Shown: positions 13,682-22,831 of the stretch, piece by piece | Layout: each line of letters starts with the position of its first letter | Numbering within the stretch: the first letter of the stretch is position 1 | From: a virus | DNA length: 42,456 nt | Virus record (IMG/VR): IMGVR_UViG_3300009509_000043 | Coordinates: 1-42,456 of that record | Strand: one strand, 5' to 3' | Made by a program: the position numbers and the translations under genes | Notes under the pieces: generated by a model | Seen by the model: the letters and a program-made list of their open reading frames with translations, nothing else | What the model was told of the DNA's origin: nothing | The model's database searches: none

Positions 13682-14183
13682 AGGCAAAATCCCAGCGCTG
13701 TTTGAGTCTGCATCGATCTCAGACTTCCCCGGCCTACGTCATACGGGCGGCCGCGCCAGCACTTACATATGCGGGCCAAATGGCGCTGGGAAATCCCACT
13801 TGGCAGCAGCAATGGCTAAAGAACACAAATTGACATGGTGTCCGGTCCCAATGCTGCTGCTAGACCTCAGAAGTTGCATGAACAAAAACGCAGAGCATTC
13901 AGAGGGGTGGATTCTCAAAGAGCTGCGAGAGAGGCAAGGTCTCGTCCTGGACGATCTCATGGCTGGGACTAGAACCGAATGGTTCCTATCATGGCTCCAT
14001 GCACTCATCAATGCAAGGATCGAGGATTGCGTGGTGACTGTGATTACGTGCGACCAGTCGATCGACGACATAGCAAAGGTGGATTCTGGTATAGCGTCTC
14101 GGCTACGTGGGTTCCGGCAAATCATGCTGAGGGGGCCTGACAGGAGGGCGCAGAAACACAATGGGAACAGAGATAAACGATGA
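13662..14183 (+). CDS. DnaC-like AAA+ helicase loader (173 aa)
   Basis: ATG 13662 with GGAAGG ten bases upstream is preferred to an earlier in-frame start buried in the previous gene. The motifs are Walker A GPNGAGKS (residues 38-45), Walker B LVLDDL (94-99), a sensor-like VITCDQ (127-132) and an Arg-finger-like SGIASRLRG (142-150). At 173 residues it is shorter than E. coli DnaC (245) because it lacks the N-terminal DnaB-binding domain, which could be supplied by a partner protein. It would load host DnaB onto phage DNA. Confidence 0.8.
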   Translation: MLPQSLRGKIPALFESASISDFPGLRHTGGRASTYICGPNGAGKSHLAAAMAKEHKLTWCPVPMLLLDLRSCMNKNAEHSEGWILKELRERQGLVLDDLMAGTRTEWFLSWLHALINARIEDCVVTVITCDQSIDDIAKVDSGIASRLRGFRQIMLRGPDRRAQKHNGNRDKR

Positions 14184-14433
14184 CATGCTTAATGGCAGCG
14201 CACCAGTCCGCCCAGCTGAGGCCAAAGCATGCAAGGAGGCAAAGCGCATAATAGAATTACTAGAGTCCGCAGCGAAAAGACTTGTGAAATCAAAACCAAG
14301 AGGGCGAAATCAAGAAGAATGGCTATTTATCCTGCGTCATGCCGCTGACCTCCAATGCAAGATAGCAACCGCTAAACGCGAATATGGGTATGTACGGAAA
14401 GGGACAAAATGCAAAAGGCAAGAATCACAATAG
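14161..14433 (+). CDS. Small hypothetical protein (90 aa)
   Basis: It overlaps the end of the helicase-loader gene by 23 bases. The protein is helical and basic, with Cys at two positions and a Lys/Arg-rich C-terminus (YVRKGTKCKRQESQ). The run CKEAKRIIELLESAAKRLVK could form an amphipathic helix. I do not recognise the family. The coupling suggests a replication accessory. Confidence 0.55.
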   Translation: MGTEINDDMLNGSAPVRPAEAKACKEAKRIIELLESAAKRLVKSKPRGRNQEEWLFILRHAADLQCKIATAKREYGYVRKGTKCKRQESQ

Positions 14434-14606
14434 TGTTTATATCTGAAGTGGTACTTGAACCGTCAGATTTTCCAGGGAACCCAACTTCGGAAGAAATGCT
14501 GCAACAGTATATAAACCTTGCAACAGAAGACCCGGACCAGTTTTTTATTGATGAAGGAGGTAGATGGACCGCTACAGGCGAACTAATACAAGAAGAGGAA
14601 TCATGA
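14409..14606 (+). CDS. Small acidic hypothetical protein (65 aa)
   Basis: It overlaps both neighbours (25 bases and an ATGA). The N-terminal beta-type segment ARITIVFISEVVLEP leads into an acidic helical part (SEEMLQQYINLATEDPDQFF) and a W-containing end. Phage genomes often encode such small acidic proteins as inhibitors or DNA mimics, but nothing here proves that. Confidence 0.55.
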   Translation: MQKARITIVFISEVVLEPSDFPGNPTSEEMLQQYINLATEDPDQFFIDEGGRWTATGELIQEEES

Positions 14607-15067
14607 AGACAACGATATTAAGCGCAATATGCTTTATGTTGATGGTGTACGCTGGTCTGGCTGTTGTATTGGCGCAAGAGACAACGCCGCTTCACCCAAG
14701 CAAGCTCAAGGCGAGATGGACACATACCGGGCTTGGGGCAGATGGCACAACGCCAGTAACAATAGCTTATTTTCTGCTAGCGGCTTCAGCCGCAGATGTA
14801 GATCTGCGCGTAAGCGACACTGGGATTGCTGCCCAGCTTGTGCAAATAGATGAATGTGATATCGGCGGCAATACCTACGAAATAGGTCTCGAGACGCTAT
14901 TGGCTGACGTCACACTCACAGAAATCAAGATATGGGTGGCCGCTATCGGCGTCAATGGCAGCATGAGCCAATGGTCAGATCCCTGCCAAGTCGCGATAGA
15001 TAACTCGACACCTGAAAAACCAGTGCTTGAAATACGTCGGACCAGACCACTATTACTTCGGAGGTGA
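14603..15067 (+). CDS. Secreted protein with fibronectin-III-like beta domain (154 aa)
   Basis: ATG 14603 overlaps the previous stop (ATGA) with a GAGGAA box. Residues 1-24 form a signal peptide (MKTTILSAICFMLMVYAGLA, then VVLAQ). The mature part is strand-rich with regular Trp/Ile/Val spacing (AKLKARWTHTG type start, EIKIWVAAIGVNGSMSQWSD), like a fibronectin-III or similar beta sandwich. Export to the periplasm or surface from an early phage operon suggests a host-surface or superinfection-exclusion role; that is inference. Confidence 0.6.
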   Translation: MKTTILSAICFMLMVYAGLAVVLAQETTPLHPSKLKARWTHTGLGADGTTPVTIAYFLLAASAADVDLRVSDTGIAAQLVQIDECDIGGNTYEIGLETLLADVTLTEIKIWVAAIGVNGSMSQWSDPCQVAIDNSTPEKPVLEIRRTRPLLLRR

Positions 15068-15071
15068 TATA

Positions 15072-15368
15072 ATGGCAAAGAAAAAAACCTGGATTGCAAT
15101 GTCAGAACATATACTCCCTGATTATGTCAGTCTATCTGGCTCTCATCCTGTGGTTGGAGATGACTGGTATGGTCTTGAGAAAAGTTGGCAAATTTCTGCC
15201 TGTGGGAGCATGTCGGCAGAACTATTTGAGGCGATATTTGGGGTTAAGCCTCCGCCCTATGGATTATATTTCGAACTCACTTGCGCCCCAAATATCAGAG
15301 TGGTTAAAGTTTGGGGTGACACCGAGATCGGACTCCCAAATGGATGGATGTGGGAAGAAAATGAGTAA
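15072..15368 (+). CDS. Small hypothetical protein, Trp/Gly-rich (98 aa)
   Basis: ATG 15072 has GGAGGTG eight bases upstream. The protein has a W-x-x-M start, DDWYGLEKSWQI and a beta-rich C-terminal half ending GWMWEENE. There is no signal peptide. I do not recognise it. The stop overlaps the next gene by eight bases. Confidence 0.6.
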   Translation: MAKKKTWIAMSEHILPDYVSLSGSHPVVGDDWYGLEKSWQISACGSMSAELFEAIFGVKPPPYGLYFELTCAPNIRVVKVWGDTEIGLPNGWMWEENE

Positions 15369-15573
15369 AGCACCAAGCCCAAAAGAAGCCATTAGAAGAG
15401 TGATGATTGTGCTGGAAAACTACCCATCCGGGGGTGTCGGGGAAGATGGGCCAACACTCCCCGAAATGGAAGCCTTTTGGAATGAAGGGGGTGTGTATGA
15501 AGATGGTAGATATGACACGTGTCAACATGCATGGTTATTATTGGATGATCTACTAAAACAGCGGAGGACATAA
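15361..15573 (+). CDS. Small hypothetical protein (70 aa)
   Basis: The ATG at 15361 overlaps the preceding gene, with a GGGAAG box upstream. The sequence PKEAIRRVMIVLENYPSGGV, then LPEMEAFWNEGGVYEDGRYD and a final helix, is compact and soluble. No family is recognised. It is part of a run of three small genes at the end of the early operon. Confidence 0.55.
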   Translation: MSKAPSPKEAIRRVMIVLENYPSGGVGEDGPTLPEMEAFWNEGGVYEDGRYDTCQHAWLLLDDLLKQRRT

Positions 15574-15966
15574 ATGGGTAGTGAAAACGGAAACACGGGC
15601 AAATGGCTCTATGACCTAGAACAAATACCAAAAGACAAAGAACCACACTTTGGGATATATGATCACGATGATGGCGCCAACCTCAAAATATGGGTTGGGC
15701 CAAACGAGAACAAGAACGTTATTCTCTGGTTCCCCCTGCCTCCCTGGCAAACAATGGAGGTTTTTGACGGGATGCTCGATATCTTCAAGCTCATGGCGGT
15801 TAGAGGGAGCATGAAGACAAAGGGAGTGATTGCGTCTTTCGTCGCTATGAAGAAGGAAGAAGAGAAACGGCTTGTGAAAAAAAACCCTACTTATGTCCCG
15901 TTTTGGCTCGACTTCCCTTCTTCTTTCCCCTTTTACGTTTCCGACTCAGACTCGCCTGACAAATAG
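15574..15966 (+). CDS. Hypothetical protein, last gene of the early operon (130 aa)
   Basis: It starts immediately after the previous TAA. The N-terminal 60 residues are beta-like (EPHFGIYDHDDGANLKIWVG), the middle is a helix with FDGMLDIFKLMAV, and the C-terminus is basic then aromatic (VPFWLDFPSSFPFYVSD). I do not recognise it. A hairpin with a T tract (15965-16002) follows, ending the plus-strand operon against the convergent late operon. Confidence 0.6.
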   Translation: MGSENGNTGKWLYDLEQIPKDKEPHFGIYDHDDGANLKIWVGPNENKNVILWFPLPPWQTMEVFDGMLDIFKLMAVRGSMKTKGVIASFVAMKKEEEKRLVKKNPTYVPFWLDFPSSFPFYVSDSDSPDK

Positions 15967-16002
15967 CCCATGCCGAATCCTCGCTATAGCCTTGGGCTTT
16001 TA
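15965..16002 (+). terminator. Terminator at the end of the early operon
   Basis: AGCCCA (15965-15970) pairs with TGGGCT (15993-15998), followed by TTT(T). The stem is short with a 22-base loop, but the place between convergent operons supports it. Confidence 0.45.
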
Positions 16003-16019
16003 GGTGCTTCACACATCTA

Positions 16020-18593
16020 TCAAGTTTGGCTGGCATAGAGCATACCCTTATTCTCGTCCCAGAATTTTTTGAATAGTGGGTCTCTCAAATAACCCCTCAG
16101 CAAGGTTTTGAATGCTGGGTGGCCTATGTTCTCCCTCAACCGTCTGAGCTTTGCCCTGAAAGGGCCATGCGTTGCTGGATCTTTCAAAAGCCAATCTAGA
16201 CCCTTTAGCGCAACATTGCTACTGCCAGATATAAGATCTTTAAGCTTGCTCGTGTGATATATCCTGCTAACAAGGCCAGCTGCAGGATCGAGAGAACCAG
16301 TAACTCTATTGAGGCGATATACAGCCTCTCCTGCTCTCCCAAGCGGCCTTCCCCCTCTTCGCTTTGCCGTCTCTTTAGCCGCCCTCTTCGCCCCAGCCTG
16401 CAATAGCGGACCAATACGACCACCCATTTTTGACGTCGACTCCCTATTCAACATCTGATATGGTTCCCAAGGCATTGTGCCCCGAGCCGACCCACCTGCC
16501 GGCCTTGAGTCCATAACACGGGTGAATTTGCCGCCTTTGCCAGAAACGTTGGTAACTCCTTCAAGCTCGAAGTTGATGTAATGCCCCGCTTCAACGTCTA
16601 TGAGCGTGCTTTGTCCATAATCTTCTGGAGAATAAGAACGTTTCAGCCCAGTTTCGCCTTTATGTGGAGCATTAAGTTTTGGGGCTTTTGGCCTTTTTGG
16701 TGCTATGTCTCCCTTACCATACATAAAGGATAGGAGTTTTTCTTTGGGAACCGTATCAGCCTCTGTACGCGGCATCCCCCACATCTTTGCATGAAGCCTC
16801 AATTGACTTTCCTCCATGTTGGCTAGCAAGCCGCTTTTTATTGCTTCATGCCTTGCCTTGTCGGTAGCCACCGATATCGCCGCCTGTACTTTTCTGCGGC
16901 CGGATGGTTCCCCATTGACCTTGATAAACTCAATAAAAAACTGGTCTTTGATATCGGTATTGGCCTTGATTGTCTTTTCTGCTACCTCCGATTGTGGTTC
17001 AACGCGAATCCCCTTCCTGCGTCTGGCCCAGAATTGACGATTAAATGGACTAGCCCGTCCAGCTTTAGCATCTTTAGCCTCAAGTTCTGCGATCTTTTTA
17101 GTTGCCACAGTTATCGGCCTTCTTTCGGCTTGTGACGCTGTTAAACCCTCCCCGACAGCGGAGAATTCTGCTTTTTCAAGCATGGGATTCATCCCTGTGT
17201 CAACCACCCTACCACCGGTTGCTTCCTCAAGTGCTTTAATATGCTGATTAACCTCCAAAAGTCGTCTGGAAAGAGCAATTTGTTTTTGGCTCCGTTTCCC
17301 GCTTTTAGGGGTTCTAAGCTTATTATATCTGCCGCGAAGTTCTTCTTTCAGAGTAATAAGTTCTTTCAAAGACATTTCATTTAGTGGTTTCCAGACATTC
17401 CTCCCTTCTTTTTCTGCCGTTCTTCGCCGGCCCCATTCTTCTACAAGCTGTTCCGTAGGCGTGGTCTCTCTGCGCCGACGTTTCTCATGGCCTATCGTTT
17501 CAGTTCTACGAAGCTCCCTGATATTACGAAGTTGTTCATCGATATTACCAAGTTGCTTGACAATCACTTCATCTGCTTCAGTAATCTCTTGCCCTTTTGA
17601 TCGCACAAGTTGTTTCCCCAGTTTTCCTCTTAATGTGCGCAACTCTTGTTCTGACATCCCCTCTAGAGATTGTGTTGCAGGGTTTGGAACAGCCTTTGCC
17701 TCAGGAATATTTAGGGGTTCAGGCGGCCCTATGTCCGCATATTTTTCGAACTTTCTAGTCTGCTTCCCGGCAGGACCTTCTGGAACAACCCCGCGTAGGC
17801 CGCCACGTTGCCCGAGATATGCGTCAGGCGGCATTCCCTGGGTGATTTCTCTGTCAACAAAGTCATACCCGGCCTTGGGGCCTTTCTTCATCCCAAGTTG
17901 TTCGGCAATAGTTGGTGGTCTAGCCGGAGTTCGCCAGCCGCGATATTTGTTAGCAATCCCCTTGAGCGCTTTCCCAGCTACCATGCCGGCACCACCAAGA
18001 ATAGCCTGTCCAGCTGCACCGTGTATGACTTCTCGTTTGAGAGCACCAGTAGACTCTTTCTCTGTAGGGACAATCCCGGCGTTGCGAGCCAGAAAATCCA
18101 CAACACCTTGGGCCAAGCCGGAACCAGCACCAGCGGCCGGTATGCTGACGGCCAAACCTCCCCATGGCCCTCCAGTTGCTGCAGTACCAGCAGCCGCACC
18201 AACACCAGCACCTCCAAGCCAGCCGATATCTTTTATGAGATCTGTCCCATAATCCCCAAGGTCCTTTAACATCTCCATCCAGCCCCAACCGCTTTTCTCA
18301 ACCTTGTGCCATTTTGTCTCTCCAGGCTTTCGAATGGCATAGTGGTCTGCAGTCGGGAATACGTCGAACCCCTCTTTCTTCAACTCACGCACCATTACTT
18401 CGGGGCTGATACCCTCAGCGAAGTTCTTTAGCTTGAGACGCTTAGAAGTAGGGAGTTCTGGATGCTGTTCGTCAATGGCAGTTTCTGGAGAAGAACCTGG
18501 GCCTGTCAGCGTTGGGCCTACAATTGAATCCCATTTGTCTTTTGAGGCCTCAAACAGCTTATCCCAATCTCTAGTTTCTTTGTGCTTGGGCAT
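16020..18593 (-). CDS. Large internal virion / DNA ejection protein (857 aa)
   Basis: This is the last gene of the late operon. Residues ~1-60 are charged; ~125-210 hold a Gly/Ala-rich hydrophobic region (GGAGVGAAAGTAATGG, then GAAGQAILGGAGMVAG) that could insert into membranes. The remainder is Lys/Arg/Glu-rich helix with coiled-coil character. Large helical proteins with a Gly/Ala membrane-like stretch at the end of a podovirus structural operon are typically ejected into the host to form the DNA channel (T7 gp15/gp16 or P22 gp16-like in role). No lysozyme or transglycosylase motif is visible. The start overlaps the upstream stop by one base (TAATG). Confidence 0.65.
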   Translation of the reverse strand: MPKHKETRDWDKLFEASKDKWDSIVGPTLTGPGSSPETAIDEQHPELPTSKRLKLKNFAEGISPEVMVRELKKEGFDVFPTADHYAIRKPGETKWHKVEKSGWGWMEMLKDLGDYGTDLIKDIGWLGGAGVGAAAGTAATGGPWGGLAVSIPAAGAGSGLAQGVVDFLARNAGIVPTEKESTGALKREVIHGAAGQAILGGAGMVAGKALKGIANKYRGWRTPARPPTIAEQLGMKKGPKAGYDFVDREITQGMPPDAYLGQRGGLRGVVPEGPAGKQTRKFEKYADIGPPEPLNIPEAKAVPNPATQSLEGMSEQELRTLRGKLGKQLVRSKGQEITEADEVIVKQLGNIDEQLRNIRELRRTETIGHEKRRRRETTPTEQLVEEWGRRRTAEKEGRNVWKPLNEMSLKELITLKEELRGRYNKLRTPKSGKRSQKQIALSRRLLEVNQHIKALEEATGGRVVDTGMNPMLEKAEFSAVGEGLTASQAERRPITVATKKIAELEAKDAKAGRASPFNRQFWARRRKGIRVEPQSEVAEKTIKANTDIKDQFFIEFIKVNGEPSGRRKVQAAISVATDKARHEAIKSGLLANMEESQLRLHAKMWGMPRTEADTVPKEKLLSFMYGKGDIAPKRPKAPKLNAPHKGETGLKRSYSPEDYGQSTLIDVEAGHYINFELEGVTNVSGKGGKFTRVMDSRPAGGSARGTMPWEPYQMLNRESTSKMGGRIGPLLQAGAKRAAKETAKRRGGRPLGRAGEAVYRLNRVTGSLDPAAGLVSRIYHTSKLKDLISGSSNVALKGLDWLLKDPATHGPFRAKLRRLRENIGHPAFKTLLRGYLRDPLFKKFWDENKGMLYASQT

Positions 18594-20011
18594 TAGCGTT
18601 CAAAATCTCCAGAGTTTATAGCCTCTTCTACATATTCAGGCGGGACAGGTACAAATTTCCCAGTTGCGACCCTTTTCAATGACACCCATTCAGAAGTATC
18701 ACGCCCAGCACCAGTCCTTTCCTGGTCGCCAAGTAGATATTTAATCGTTGTCTCTTTAGGGATATTTAATCCTGGAATATTCGCTAGACTTTCTGCCCGT
18801 TCAACGGCTTTGTCATTGATGGCCTTATCATATGTTCCTACCAAAGTTGTCATGGAATCACGCATCTGATCTATCATCTTTTGGGACAAATCTTCATTAA
18901 CCCACTTTGCCCAGCGATCTTCTAGCCCGGCCCATATGCCATATCTTTTCTCAGCATCTTGTACATCGAAAGTGCTAATTCGTTTATCACCGAGTGCTAA
19001 AATCCTTTGCTTTATAGAGTCTTTGTGGGCTGTGGGGTTAGGACTATTAAGAAGAGCCAGAACCCTCTGGGCCGCGAATTTCGCCTCTCTGATCCCTTTT
19101 ATTTCAGAGCTCTGGAACCATCTATCACGCTCTTTAAGCATGATGCCTTGTATGCGAGTGTCTTCTGCTTTGTTCTCCTTCCCCCATCTACCAAGCGTGG
19201 CAGCTGTAGAGAGAAGAACGCTCGAGGGGATGTTCTCTGGTAGGTCGATGCCTGCAGACTTGAAAACCTTTCGTATCTGCTCACCTGCAATCTGTTCGTC
19301 GATCTTCCCGATCTCTTCTCTGGTATCTTCTGCGATGACAGGTTCGGCTTTTGGCGGCCCACCAGTTAGGAGGTAGTCAGCAGCCACAGAAGGATAGATC
19401 TTCCCCAACCCTTCAATGATATGCTGGAGACTCTGTTTCTTGCCCCGCTCCTTCATGAGGTTGCCAATGTCAAACCTCTTTTCATATGGTTCAGAAAGGC
19501 GCTTCAGCGATTCAATATTACCTTCAAGCCAATCTGCGTCTCCTCGAAGCTCTTTTTCTTTAGCCCTTTGATCTTCTCTCTGTTTTCGCTCATCTACCAG
19601 GTTTTGATCTTCGGCGCTTTTGGGCTCGTGGCCGGAAGGACGCTCCATGCGAGGCTCATAGCCTTCTTTGAAAAACCCACGGAGCTCTGGAGCCCCGGCT
19701 GGGTTCGGCGTCTCTCGAAACATTTGTGGCTTTTGCGGTTCCACAAATTGCGGCATTACGCCAGACAGAATATCTATTTCCCCTGGAGAAAGACGAGATG
19801 GCGGGCCTGGCGCTGCGGCCGACGGCATGTTGGCACTGGCTCCCGGTCTTTGCCCCGCGATCTCGGTCAAGAAGGCATCCAGGTTTTTCAGCTGCTCGTT
19901 CTCGAAGCCGGCTGGTGCTTGCGGGATGACGCCCGTGGCAGCCTGGGCAGCCCTTCTCTCCATCTCTTCAAGCTCAGCAATAATATCCGCGACATTTCTT
20001 TGCTCAGCCAT
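18593..20011 (-). CDS. Internal virion protein, helical (472 aa)
   Basis: It opens with a short coiled coil (VADIIAELEEMERRAAQAAT), a Pro/Gly/Ala-rich linker (about 25-130) and then a long helical domain with charged repeats. There is no signal peptide or membrane span. The position between two other ejection-type genes and the composition suggest a second internal protein, ejected with or packed around DNA. No sequence family is firmly recognised. Confidence 0.6.
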   Translation of the reverse strand: MAEQRNVADIIAELEEMERRAAQAATGVIPQAPAGFENEQLKNLDAFLTEIAGQRPGASANMPSAAAPGPPSRLSPGEIDILSGVMPQFVEPQKPQMFRETPNPAGAPELRGFFKEGYEPRMERPSGHEPKSAEDQNLVDERKQREDQRAKEKELRGDADWLEGNIESLKRLSEPYEKRFDIGNLMKERGKKQSLQHIIEGLGKIYPSVAADYLLTGGPPKAEPVIAEDTREEIGKIDEQIAGEQIRKVFKSAGIDLPENIPSSVLLSTAATLGRWGKENKAEDTRIQGIMLKERDRWFQSSEIKGIREAKFAAQRVLALLNSPNPTAHKDSIKQRILALGDKRISTFDVQDAEKRYGIWAGLEDRWAKWVNEDLSQKMIDQMRDSMTTLVGTYDKAINDKAVERAESLANIPGLNIPKETTIKYLLGDQERTGAGRDTSEWVSLKRVATGKFVPVPPEYVEEAINSGDFER

Positions 20012-20013
20012 GA

Positions 20014-21012
20014 TTACCGCCTATAGAAAAAATTGATGTTCGGGGGCTGTTCCTTGCCGAGATTCGGGTCCATCATCCCCCCAATAGCAGCACCAGCCCC
20101 GCGGCCTACGTTCATGATATTGTCCCGCATGGCCGCCTGCTCGGCATATTTCCCCTGGGACAGGCCGCCCAGAGCATTCGTAACGGCTCCAACTTGACCA
20201 AGTTGGTTAGAAAAATCCTGCTGGGCAAGTTGATTGCGGCGGTTGAGATTCGCAAGCGCTGTCTCATAGGAGGACATCTCGTTGGCATTGGCAATACCCT
20301 GAGCTGTCTGGGCATTCTGCCATTGTGCCTGCTGCGCCCTGGCCGAGTTCTCCCTGGCTTGTTCGGTGAGCATATTGGAAATCCACTCGTTAAAGCGGTT
20401 CAGCTGGCCTGCTCGTTCTGAGGAGAGCCCAATATCCTGCCCACGGAGAGCACCCCCAAGAGAGGCGAGGTTCAGGCCAGCACCATAGCGGGTTTGTTCA
20501 GCCCTGGTGGCCAGGTCGTTAGCCATACCACGGCCGAGCTCAGAGGCCTGCTGGGAGGCTCCAAGACGCATTGCGGCCTCAAGACCACCACCAGCCCTAC
20601 CACGGCGCTGCAAGTCCCTCAGCGAAGACTCTGTGGCCGCACGGTGGGCGCCAGACATGGTTCTCTGGGCTTCAAGGGCAGCTATCCGCTCAGACAGAGG
20701 CATCCCCTGATCTCGGATTCTGGCGAAGTAGTCGAGGTTTTCCCCCAACTTTCTCCTAACTTCAGGAGAATCCTGTGTGAGAGATACCGGACCCTCTACA
20801 TGCGCAGAGTAGTATTGGGGAAAATACTCAGCGACAATCTTTAGTTGGGCAGGAGTGAGCTCCCGCATATCGAACTCTGGTCGCTGGATCTGTTTTGCAA
20901 GCCGTACAGCTTCTGCAAGTTCTTCTCGCCCACCTTCGCCAGCGGCGCCGGCCATGACGGCAATGCCACCAAGGGCACCACCTAAAGATTCGCCTATCTG
21001 TCCGTAACCCAT
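20014..21012 (-). CDS. Internal virion protein, Ala/Gln-rich (332 aa)
   Basis: The ATG at 21012 is four bases after the upstream stop; an earlier in-frame ATG lies inside the upstream gene. The protein starts MGYGQIGESLGGALGGIAVM, a Gly-rich hydrophobic segment, then continues as Ala/Gln/Arg/Glu-rich helices with conserved-looking 'RGRAGGGLEAAMR' and 'ANANEMSSYETALANLNRRN'. Such Ala/Gln-rich helical proteins with a Gly-rich N-terminus are typical of podovirus ejection proteins. It ends NINFFYRR. Confidence 0.6.
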   Translation of the reverse strand: MGYGQIGESLGGALGGIAVMAGAAGEGGREELAEAVRLAKQIQRPEFDMRELTPAQLKIVAEYFPQYYSAHVEGPVSLTQDSPEVRRKLGENLDYFARIRDQGMPLSERIAALEAQRTMSGAHRAATESSLRDLQRRGRAGGGLEAAMRLGASQQASELGRGMANDLATRAEQTRYGAGLNLASLGGALRGQDIGLSSERAGQLNRFNEWISNMLTEQARENSARAQQAQWQNAQTAQGIANANEMSSYETALANLNRRNQLAQQDFSNQLGQVGAVTNALGGLSQGKYAEQAAMRDNIMNVGRGAGAAIGGMMDPNLGKEQPPNINFFYRR

Positions 21013-21016
21013 TATG

Positions 21017-22831
21017 CTAACCCATATAACCAAGTCCGAGAGTCTGGAGAACATCATCTCCGGAACTCTCATATTTCTTCCGGGCTCTTTTCACATTTTT
21101 GGTCCAGTCAGCTGCAGCCTGGTCTACAGCCGCTTGTCGTTTGGCAACTGCGGCCTGCTGGTCAGCGATAAGTTGGTCTGCAGCTGCCGTTATCTGAGCT
21201 GCCTCATAAGGCATCCCCGCTGCGGCAAGCGTCTGTGCCTGTCCTATAAGTTCGTCTATGCGCGCTAAAGTGGCTCGCTGCCGTTCTGTGGCCACGTTCT
21301 CTGCTGTGGGGACAACACCAGGTGAGTACTCAACATAATTCCTTGGATCTGGGAGCGGAGCCGCTGCGGCATTTAACGCCTCTGCGTAGTAAAGAGGGTC
21401 ATATGCCGCATAAGCTCCTGGTTCAGCAGGGACGCCACGGCGCGTTTCCGCAGATGGTCTCCCCGTCCTCGCTGTCCCAGCAGAATAGAGGGCTTCAAGT
21501 TCTCGTTGGCGAGCCTCTACCTGCTTTCCTACTCTCATCAATTCTTCTCTAAAGGCCTGCCTTTTTTCTTTCGTATCAAGGCCCAATTTCTTCATGTTCT
21601 TATGGCCGATGTTCCCCTTGACAGCGTCATCGAGTTGGAATTTGACGCCCTGATAGACAAAGAAGTTCTTTTCCCTACCCTTGCTTGAAACCCCGATTTC
21701 GGCGACTGGGATATCGGCGATATCGGGATATTTAGCCATAATCGCTTCCCTCTGCTGGGCGGCAGAATCAGCTGTGGCAGAAACATCGGTATAGAGCGAT
21801 CCGAGGCCTGCAGCCTCAAGTTGCTCTCTTGTCGGTGGCTCCCCTCCGGTTTGCCCCATTAATGCCTCATATCTTTTAGCCGTTTCAGCCTGATTTGCCT
21901 TTGCCGCCTCAAGCGACTTTAAAACGTCTGCATAGGTCCTGCCATGCCAATCTAGCGCGAAGGCGCGAGCCTGATCAGCGATACTCTGCTCTTGGGCTGA
22001 TCGTTCCTCAGCTCGTGCCGAAGCCCGTGATCGTTCCTTCTCGACGTCTTGGTAATACTTGTCTACCTCACTTTCATAGGCCCTCGCCTTACTCCTATAC
22101 CCAGGGTCCTCCCAGACATTTTGGGCTTCCCACTTCGCCATCCCTGGAGGAAGCCCAGTCATTTGGACAAGAGGGACAAGGCCCCTGCCTGAAGCAAGCG
22201 CTTCGGCCCGTGCCCGCAGCTCTGGCTCTGCAGTATAATCAAGCCCCTCTGGCCCTCGATAACTCGAACCAACAACGGCATGGGCCTTCGGCCCCATCTT
22301 CCCCTGTGTGATATATTGCGTAAGAGTATACGGGGCGTTTATCGACTCGAAGCTTCTGTCAGGCCCAGCCTGTGAGAAGAAATCCTGAGATGCCGTTTGA
22401 AGGCCGCCATACCCCTGTTCGAGCCCTGCCCTAAGTGGGTTGAAAAGGCTCGCCATCATATTTCGCGAGTCTGTCCCGAAACCGAGACTCTGGCCGAGGT
22501 CAGGCGCCTCAAAAGGTGCGGGGGCGGCAACACCTTGTTGCGGCGCCTGTTCGGCCGGAGTCGTAGTTGTTCCTTGCATAGGCGCTGCCCCTGGGCCAGA
22601 CAATTGGACTGCCGGGGCGACCGGTTCTGGCCCCTGCTCTTGTCTCTGTGGGTAGACAGGCCATTGTGATTCCTCCCCACGACCAAACATAACAGGTTGG
22701 GCACCAAGTTCTGTTTGCTGCCTCGGCCAAGACGTTGCCTGGCTCGAGACCATGTGCCCACCAAACTGCGGCTGGGGGGCTTTCCCAAGGAGGAAATCAC
22801 GACCATCTTCAAATGTTGATATGTAGGCCAT
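21017..22831 (-). CDS. Internal virion protein with long disordered N-terminus (604 aa)
   Basis: Residues ~25-120 are Pro/Gln/Gly-rich and probably disordered. The remainder alternates compact segments with long Ala/Gln/Glu helices (EVEKERSRASARAEERSAQE-like; QQAAVAKRQAAVDQAAADW near the end). It has no enzyme motif. Being adjacent to three other helical proteins at the 3' end of the late operon, it is most likely an ejection or internal core protein. It begins directly after the upstream stop (TAA-ATG). Confidence 0.55.
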   Translation of the reverse strand: MAYISTFEDGRDFLLGKAPQPQFGGHMVSSQATSWPRQQTELGAQPVMFGRGEESQWPVYPQRQEQGPEPVAPAVQLSGPGAAPMQGTTTTPAEQAPQQGVAAPAPFEAPDLGQSLGFGTDSRNMMASLFNPLRAGLEQGYGGLQTASQDFFSQAGPDRSFESINAPYTLTQYITQGKMGPKAHAVVGSSYRGPEGLDYTAEPELRARAEALASGRGLVPLVQMTGLPPGMAKWEAQNVWEDPGYRSKARAYESEVDKYYQDVEKERSRASARAEERSAQEQSIADQARAFALDWHGRTYADVLKSLEAAKANQAETAKRYEALMGQTGGEPPTREQLEAAGLGSLYTDVSATADSAAQQREAIMAKYPDIADIPVAEIGVSSKGREKNFFVYQGVKFQLDDAVKGNIGHKNMKKLGLDTKEKRQAFREELMRVGKQVEARQRELEALYSAGTARTGRPSAETRRGVPAEPGAYAAYDPLYYAEALNAAAAPLPDPRNYVEYSPGVVPTAENVATERQRATLARIDELIGQAQTLAAAGMPYEAAQITAAADQLIADQQAAVAKRQAAVDQAAADWTKNVKRARKKYESSGDDVLQTLGLGYMG

